DNA from: Lentisphaeria bacterium UBA1829
Lineage (GTDB): Bacteria; Verrucomicrobiota; Lentisphaeria; Victivallales; UBA1829
Direction of reading: 5' to 3'
DNA: 5,166 nt
NCBI GenBank assembly: GCA_002338895.1
Contig: DDJH01000204.1
Span: forward strand, 1-5,166
The notes below the pieces were generated by a model. The model searched no databases. It saw only the letters and a list, made by a program, of their open reading frames with translations, and was not told where the DNA came from. This document shows, one piece after another, positions 1-3,288 of this stretch; the first letter of the stretch is position 1; every line of letters starts with the position of its first letter. The position numbers and the translations under genes were made by a program.

Positions 1-63
1 AAGTGCATCAAGTGCGGAGCCTGCAAGGCGGCCTGCAAATTCTCCGCGATAACCGGAATTTAA
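1..63 (+). CDS. NADH-binding hydrogenase subunit (HydB/HndC, NuoF-like), C-terminal end only
   Basis: Frame 1 is open from the left edge to TAA at 61-63 and encodes 20 residues, KCIKCGACKAACKFSAITGI. The pattern C-x2-C-x2-C-x3-C followed by KFSAI is the last half of a two-[4Fe-4S] ferredoxin domain. The Lys after the fourth Cys, where bacterial ferredoxins usually have Pro, is as I remember it from the C-termini of HndC/HydB-type NuoF-like flavoproteins. Those subunits bind FMN and NAD(H) and pass electrons to the HydA subunit encoded immediately downstream. The flavin and NAD sites lie outside the window, so the assignment rests on this short motif plus the neighbour. The TAA overlaps an in-frame ATG of the next gene (TAATG at 61-65), and the better start of hydA lies 20 bases after the stop. 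Either way the two genes are probably cotranscribed. Confidence 0.8.
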   Translation, partial: KCIKCGACKAACKFSAITGI

Positions 64-68
64 TGGAT

Positions 69-74
69 GAAGGA
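69..74 (+). promoter_or_regulatory. Shine-Dalgarno that fixes the hydA start
   Basis: GAAGGA lies nine bases before ATG 84. The alternative in-frame ATG at 63, which overlaps the upstream stop codon, has no comparable purine-rich site. The downstream ATG is therefore preferred; it also places the protein start directly before the ferredoxin beta-strand (VKTLTVNGVPVEI). Confidence 0.7.
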
Positions 75-83
75 ACTTTGAAA

Positions 84-2102
84 ATGACAACAACTGCTGT
101 AAAAACTCTTACCGTCAACGGTGTTCCGGTTGAGATTCAGGGAGAACGCAATCTTCTGGAGGTCATCCGCAAGACCGGAATCGAACTGCCGACGTTCTGC
201 TATCACTCGGATCTGAGTGTGTACGGCGCCTGCCGTCTCTGCCTTGTGGAAGTGGAGAAACGCGGCATCATGGCTGCGTGCTCCACTCCGCCGGAAAACG
301 GAATGGTGGTGCATACCGATACCAAACAGCTGCGGGAGATCCGCAAGATCAATATTGAACTTCTTCTGGCCAATCACAACCGGGAGTGCCCCTCCTGCGT
401 GCGAAGCGCGAGCTGCACGCTGCAGAATCTGGCACGGCGTCTCGGAGTGGAGACCATCCGCTACAAACAGCTGAAAGATCTGGAGCCGATCGACAAGAGT
501 TCTCCGTCGCTGGAGCGCGATCCGAACAAATGCGTGCTCTGCGGCGACTGTGTGAGAATGTGTGCGGAGGTTCAGGGAATCGGCGCCATCGGCTTTGCGT
601 TCCGCGGATCCAAGGCGAAGGTGGTGCCCGCGTTCGACAAGGGACTCAATGAGGTGGAGTGCATCAACTGCGGTCAGTGTGCGGCGGTCTGTCCGACCGG
701 AGCGATTATCCCGCATCAGAACCGCGAGGATGTGTGGAACGCCATTCATGATCCCGATAAGATCGTCGTTGCGCAGGTGGCGCCGGCGGTGCGGTTTGCT
801 CTGGCGGAGTTCTTTGATCAGAGCGCGGGGCAGAACGTCGCCGGGAAACTGGTCTCCGCCCTCCGCAAGATGGGATTCGACTATATTTACGATACGACCT
901 TCGCCGCCGATATGACCATCTGGGAAGAGGCGGAGGAGTTCCTGCGCCGGGTCAAGGCGGGCGGACCGTTCCCGATGTTCACCTCCTGCTGTCCGGGCTG
1001 GGTCAAGTATGCGGAGATCAACTTCCCCTCGCTGAGCCGGAATCTTTCGTCCTGCCGTTCTCCGCAGCAGATGTTCGGGTCGGCAATGAAGGAAGCTCTC
1101 CCGCAGATGCTGGGAAAGAGCCGCAAGGATATCGTGGTTGTCTCCATCATGCCCTGCACCGCGAAAAAATTCGAGGCTGGTCTCGACAAATTCAAAGTGG
1201 ATGGAAATCCGGATGTGGACTTCGTTCTGACCACGACGGAAATCGGCCGTATGATCGACTCGTTCGGAATCAAGTTCAATGAACTGGAACCGGATGCGTT
1301 CGACATGCCGTTCGGATTCGGAACCGGGGCCGGTGTGATCTTCGGTACTTCCGGCGGTGTGATGGAAGCGGCTCTGCGCTACGCGGTCGGAAAGATCAAC
1401 GGGGAGATCCCGATGCACGGCCTCGAATTCAAGCAGGTCCGCGGAAGCCAGCGCTTCAAGGAGACCACGGTGAAGGCCGGCGATCTCGAACTGAAAATCG
1501 CGGTCGTCAATACGCTTGGCGCGGCACGCGAAATCGCAAAAGAGGCGGCGGAGGGCAAATCGCCGTATCACTTCGTCGAAGTGATGGCATGCCCCGGCGG
1601 ATGCGTCTGCGGAGGCGGCCAGCCCCTCCAGAACGACCGCGTCAAACGCTCGCTCCGTATGGAGGCCACCTACAAGTGCGACAAGAACATGCAGTTCAAG
1701 AACTCTCTGGAAAACCACATGCTTGCCGACTGCTATCAGAAATACCTCGGCGGTCATCCGAATTCAGAAAAAGCGCATCATCTGCTTCATACCGTGTATG
1801 AAAACCGCAATGGTGTGTTCGATGCCATTGAGGTGGTGGAAGCCGGAAAGGCATCCCGGAAGGTCGCGGTCTCGGTGTGCGTGACGCCCGGAACCGATGA
1901 GGCGGTCAGCGCAAAGGCTCTGGCGGAAATCCTCGATTTCGCAGAGAAAAAGGGGATCGCGGACAAGCTGGTGATCGAAACGGCGTTCTCTCCCTCCTCC
2001 ACGCGCAGAAAAGCGGGTGAGGTGATGGTCGGCGGCCGCTTCTTCCAGACCTCCGAGCTCGAAAACGCGAAGAAGGAGATGCTTCAGGCCACCGCGGAAT
2101 AA
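84..2102 (+). CDS. hydA: [FeFe]-hydrogenase catalytic subunit, NADH-linked multimeric type
   Basis: Cytoplasmic hydrogenase subunit of 672 residues that makes or oxidises H2 at the H-cluster. Domains in order: a plant-type [2Fe-2S] domain (C39, C50, C53, C66); a His-ligated [4Fe-4S] site (H98, C102, C105, C111); a two-[4Fe-4S] ferredoxin domain (C150/153/156 with C160, and C193/196/199 with C203); then the H-domain with its three signatures, TSCCPGW (300-306), MPCTAKKFE (356-364) and MACPGGC (501-507). By analogy to the Clostridium enzyme CpI, C302 is the proton-transfer cysteine and C303, C358, C503 and C507 hold the H-cluster. A small-subunit-like helical segment follows (about 520-573). 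About 97 further residues (576-672) make it longer than CpI-like enzymes of roughly 575; they resemble a thioredoxin-like ferredoxin fold without cluster cysteines. The preceding HydB-like tail implies a HydABC/Hnd-type complex linking H2, NAD(H) and perhaps ferredoxin. Bifurcation itself cannot be read from this sequence. All key residues are intact and no frameshift is seen. Confidence 0.96.
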   Translation: MTTTAVKTLTVNGVPVEIQGERNLLEVIRKTGIELPTFCYHSDLSVYGACRLCLVEVEKRGIMAACSTPPENGMVVHTDTKQLREIRKINIELLLANHNRECPSCVRSASCTLQNLARRLGVETIRYKQLKDLEPIDKSSPSLERDPNKCVLCGDCVRMCAEVQGIGAIGFAFRGSKAKVVPAFDKGLNEVECINCGQCAAVCPTGAIIPHQNREDVWNAIHDPDKIVVAQVAPAVRFALAEFFDQSAGQNVAGKLVSALRKMGFDYIYDTTFAADMTIWEEAEEFLRRVKAGGPFPMFTSCCPGWVKYAEINFPSLSRNLSSCRSPQQMFGSAMKEALPQMLGKSRKDIVVVSIMPCTAKKFEAGLDKFKVDGNPDVDFVLTTTEIGRMIDSFGIKFNELEPDAFDMPFGFGTGAGVIFGTSGGVMEAALRYAVGKINGEIPMHGLEFKQVRGSQRFKETTVKAGDLELKIAVVNTLGAAREIAKEAAEGKSPYHFVEVMACPGGCVCGGGQPLQNDRVKRSLRMEATYKCDKNMQFKNSLENHMLADCYQKYLGGHPNSEKAHHLLHTVYENRNGVFDAIEVVEAGKASRKVAVSVCVTPGTDEAVSAKALAEILDFAEKKGIADKLVIETAFSPSSTRRKAGEVMVGGRFFQTSELENAKKEMLQATAE

Positions 2103-2111
2103 TCCCGCTTG

Positions 2112-2144
2112 CCGGACCGGAGACGATTGGTTTCTTCGGTCCGG
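2112..2144 (+). other. Hairpin just after hydA, without a T tract
   Basis: Arms 2112-2123 and 2133-2144 form a 12-bp stem with one G-U pair (CCGGACCGGAGA against TCTTCGGTCCGG) and a nine-base loop, starting nine bases after the hydA stop. No T run follows on either strand; the next bases on the plus strand are ATCCTG and then six A. It could protect the hydA mRNA 3' end or assist factor-dependent termination. It is not a canonical intrinsic terminator. Confidence 0.6.
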
Positions 2145-2178
2145 ATCCTGAAAAAACAGAAAATCTTCTGAAAAGATC

Positions 2179-2206
2179 TTGCTTTTTTCAAAAAGCGTGA
2201 TATCTT
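2179..2206 (+). promoter_or_regulatory. Candidate sigma70-type promoter in the convergent intergenic region
   Basis: TTGCTT (2179-2184) and TATCTT (2201-2206) are separated by 16 bases and match the consensus -35 and -10 boxes at four of six positions each. Upstream A tracts at 2151-2156, 2160-2163 and 2171-2174 lie roughly one helical turn apart, like an UP element or curved DNA. The spacer contains a perfect inverted repeat GCTTTTTTCAAAAAGC (2181-2196), which overlaps the -35 box and could be an operator or simply paired A/T tracts. Transcription would begin near 2212-2214, at the foot of the long hairpin. No plus-strand gene follows, so the product would be a small RNA or RNA antisense to folP. 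Confidence 0.4.
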
Positions 2207-2209
2207 ATC

Positions 2210-2279
2210 AACAAGACCGTAGCAGGCACACTATGAATTCCCCCCCCTCACATGTGTTGCCTCTGCGGTCTTGTTTTTT
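2210..2279 (+). terminator. Rho-independent terminator with a long bulged stem
   Basis: AACAAGACCG (2210-2219) pairs perfectly with CGGTCTTGTT (2266-2275). The helix continues inward to 2231/2254 through one T-G wobble and two single-base bulges (C2223 and T2258), about 21 pairs in all, closing a 22-base loop (2232-2253) that contains eight C. The 3' arm runs straight into TTTTTT (2274-2279). This would end plus-strand transcripts from the hydrogenase genes, or the short RNA proposed to start at its own foot. On the minus strand the sequence after the hairpin is not T-rich enough to work equally well for folP. Confidence 0.7.
2212..2279 (+). ncRNA. Possible small RNA: one long hairpin with a C-rich loop
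   Basis: A promoter-like element ends at 2206, and the hairpin and T tract span 2210-2279, so a transcript starting near 2213 would be about 65 bases long and consist almost entirely of the hairpin. The 22-base loop carries CCCCCCCCUCAC. C-rich single-stranded loops are used by several known bacterial small RNAs to pair with G-rich ribosome binding sites; a similar role here is inference. I recognise no known RNA family. The competing reading is that this is only the hydrogenase operon terminator and the upstream boxes are chance matches in A/T-rich DNA. Confidence 0.3.
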
Positions 2280-2288
2280 CTATCGCTG

Positions 2289-2317
2289 AAAATGAGCGAA
2301 CGCCGATGCGTCCGCTC
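2289..2317 (-). terminator. folP terminator overlapping its stop codon
   Basis: On the minus strand GAGCGGACGC (2317-2308) pairs with GCGTTCGCTC (2303-2294) around a four-base loop, giving a 10-bp stem with one G-U pair. It is followed by ATTTTC. The pairing is complete only in minus-strand RNA, because the plus-strand copy would have an A-C mismatch; this fits a terminator for folP. The T tract is short (four), so efficiency may be modest. The stem includes two bases of the folP TGA. Confidence 0.6.
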
Positions 2318-3167
2318 AAGAGCGGCAGGGGGACATGCAGGCAAAATAGACTTTCAGACAGTCCACTGCAGCCTTGACGTTATGGACTCGGATGATTGAA
2401 TAACCTTTTGCGGCGGAAGCAATTGTGACTCCGCATGTCGCATAGTCGCGCCGGGAGGGCTCCTTCTCTCCGGTTATCTGCCCGAGGAACGATTTCCTGG
2501 ATGGTCCGGAGAGCAGGGGATAGCCCAGTGCAAGCAGTTTTTCCGAGTTCCGGATCAGTTCGATGGACTGTTCCGCCGTTTTCGCAAATCCGATTCCGGG
2601 ATCCAGAATGATGGAGTGTTTCTCCACTCCGGCGGAAAGAAGACGATCGACCATTTCGGTGAGTTCCCGCACAATACCTTCCATCAATCCGCCCGGATAG
2701 GTCAGATATTCCGGTTTCTGCATCCGGTCCGGCGTGGCGCGGGAGTGCATGATGACTGCTCCGGCCCCGGTGCGGGCAACAACTCCGGCCAGAGCCGGAT
2801 CGAAAAGAAAGCCGCTGACATCGTTGATCAGATCGGCCCCGAGTTTCAGCGCTTCTTCCGCCACGGCGGCCTTCCGCGTATCGATGCTGATGAAGACGGA
2901 ATCGGAGATCTCCCGGACCGCCCGCACCGCAGGAAGAACTCTTTTCAGCTCTTCTTCGACTGGAACTTCCGATGCGCCGGGACGGGTGGATTCTCCGCCG
3001 ATGTCGATGATTTCCGCTCCTTCGTCGATCAGCTGCCGGATCCGCCCGGAGAGCGGACGAACGGAACCTCCGTCGCTGAACGAATCGGGGGTTACATTGA
3101 GGATTCCCATGATCTTCGGAAAAGGACCGAGAGGGAAGGGGCGTCCGCGAAATATCAGTTCCTTCAT
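2316..3167 (-). CDS. folP: Dihydropteroate synthase
   Basis: Cytoplasmic TIM-barrel enzyme of folate synthesis that condenses dihydropterin pyrophosphate with p-aminobenzoate to give dihydropteroate; it is the sulfonamide target. The 283 residues match the usual family length. Visible motifs in order: ILNVTPDSFSDGG (22-34), DIGGESTRPGA (55-65), SIDTRKA (94-100), LINDVSG (113-119), VIMH (138-141), LDPGIGFAK (188-196), SGPSRKSF (220-227) and IRVHNV (259-264), covering both substrate loops, the pterin-binding Asp/Asn residues, the conserved Lys (225) and the C-terminal Arg-x-His (260, 262). No key residue is missing. The start ATG at 3167 has GGGAG six bases upstream. The gene follows gyrA on the same strand after a 121-base gap and converges on hydA. 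No other folate gene is in view. The last few residues (CMSPCRS) are not conserved in the family as far as I know. Confidence 0.97.
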   Translation of the reverse strand: MKELIFRGRPFPLGPFPKIMGILNVTPDSFSDGGSVRPLSGRIRQLIDEGAEIIDIGGESTRPGASEVPVEEELKRVLPAVRAVREISDSVFISIDTRKAAVAEEALKLGADLINDVSGFLFDPALAGVVARTGAGAVIMHSRATPDRMQKPEYLTYPGGLMEGIVRELTEMVDRLLSAGVEKHSIILDPGIGFAKTAEQSIELIRNSEKLLALGYPLLSGPSRKSFLGQITGEKEPSRRDYATCGVTIASAAKGYSIIRVHNVKAAVDCLKVYFACMSPCRS

Positions 3168-3173
3168 CCTGTT

Positions 3174-3178
3174 CTCCC
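3174..3178 (-). promoter_or_regulatory. folP ribosome binding site
   Basis: GGGAG on the minus strand lies six bases before ATG 3167. It supports this start over the internal Met 20, which would remove the first beta-strand. It lies seven bases downstream of a strong hairpin (3185-3220). Confidence 0.7.
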
Positions 3179-3184
3179 GTTTGA

Positions 3185-3220
3185 CAAAGAGAGCCGGACA
3201 TCATCCGGCTCCCTTCTTTG
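3185..3220 (-). terminator. Hairpin between gyrA and folP: weak terminator or folP leader structure
   Basis: On the minus strand GAGCCGGA (3211-3204) pairs perfectly with TCCGGCTC (3198-3191) around TGATG. The stem is extended by CAAAGA (3220-3215) with TCTTTG (3190-3185) across a three-base bulge on the 5' side. The 3' arm is followed by TCAAACG, so the only T-rich bases (TCTTTG) lie inside the extended stem. It may end gyrA transcripts inefficiently, or act as a 5' leader hairpin directly before the folP ribosome binding site. Confidence 0.45.
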
Positions 3221-3221
3221 C

Positions 3222-3227
3222 ATAATA
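3222..3227 (-). promoter_or_regulatory. Possible -10 box of a folP promoter
   Basis: TATTAT on the minus strand matches the consensus at five of six positions and would start transcription near 3215, at the 5' foot of the hairpin before folP. No convincing -35 box is found 16 to 18 bases upstream, where the sequence is GC-rich hairpin. folP may instead depend on read-through from gyrA. Confidence 0.2.
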
Positions 3228-3239
3228 CCTGTTTTATCA

Positions 3240-3270
3240 TCTCCCCCGGGAATTCTCATTGCGGGGGAGA
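3240..3270 (-). other. GC-rich hairpin after gyrA
   Basis: TCTCCCCCG (3240-3248 on the plus strand) is a perfect inverted repeat of CGGGGGAGA (3262-3270), a 9-bp stem with a 13-base loop, beginning 18 bases after the gyrA stop. On the minus strand it is followed by TGATAAAACAGG, so there is no T tract. It is a likely 3'-end stabiliser or pause element for gyrA mRNA rather than a classical terminator. Confidence 0.5.
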
Positions 3271-3288
3271 AGCGCTGCTGCGGCTTCC

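Noticed and set aside
60..1757. Long open frame (565 codons) on the minus strand opposite hydA
   Set aside because: The translation shows no recognisable motif, is rich in His, Arg and Leu as expected from the antisense of a biased coding frame, and lies wholly opposite a strongly conserved hydrogenase.
2207..2280. Bulged hairpin considered as an integron attC site
   Set aside because: Extrahelical bases are present, but the ends do not give the RYYYAAC and GTTRRRY core sites, no integrase or cassette array is near, and the T6 tract is better explained by a terminator.
2233..2289. 18-codon plus-strand ORF (MNSPPSHVLPLRSCFFYR) starting in the loop of the long hairpin
   Set aside because: It has only a weak AGG upstream, runs through the terminator stem and T tract, and its composition is dictated by those elements.
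2380..3240. Second open frame (286 codons) on the minus strand overlapping folP, with ATGs in the hairpin loop before folP preceded by AAGGGAG
   Set aside because: The product is an Arg/Ser-rich, low-complexity shadow of folP in another frame. The Shine-Dalgarno-like match sits inside a stem and is probably fortuitous, although a short leader peptide cannot be fully excluded.
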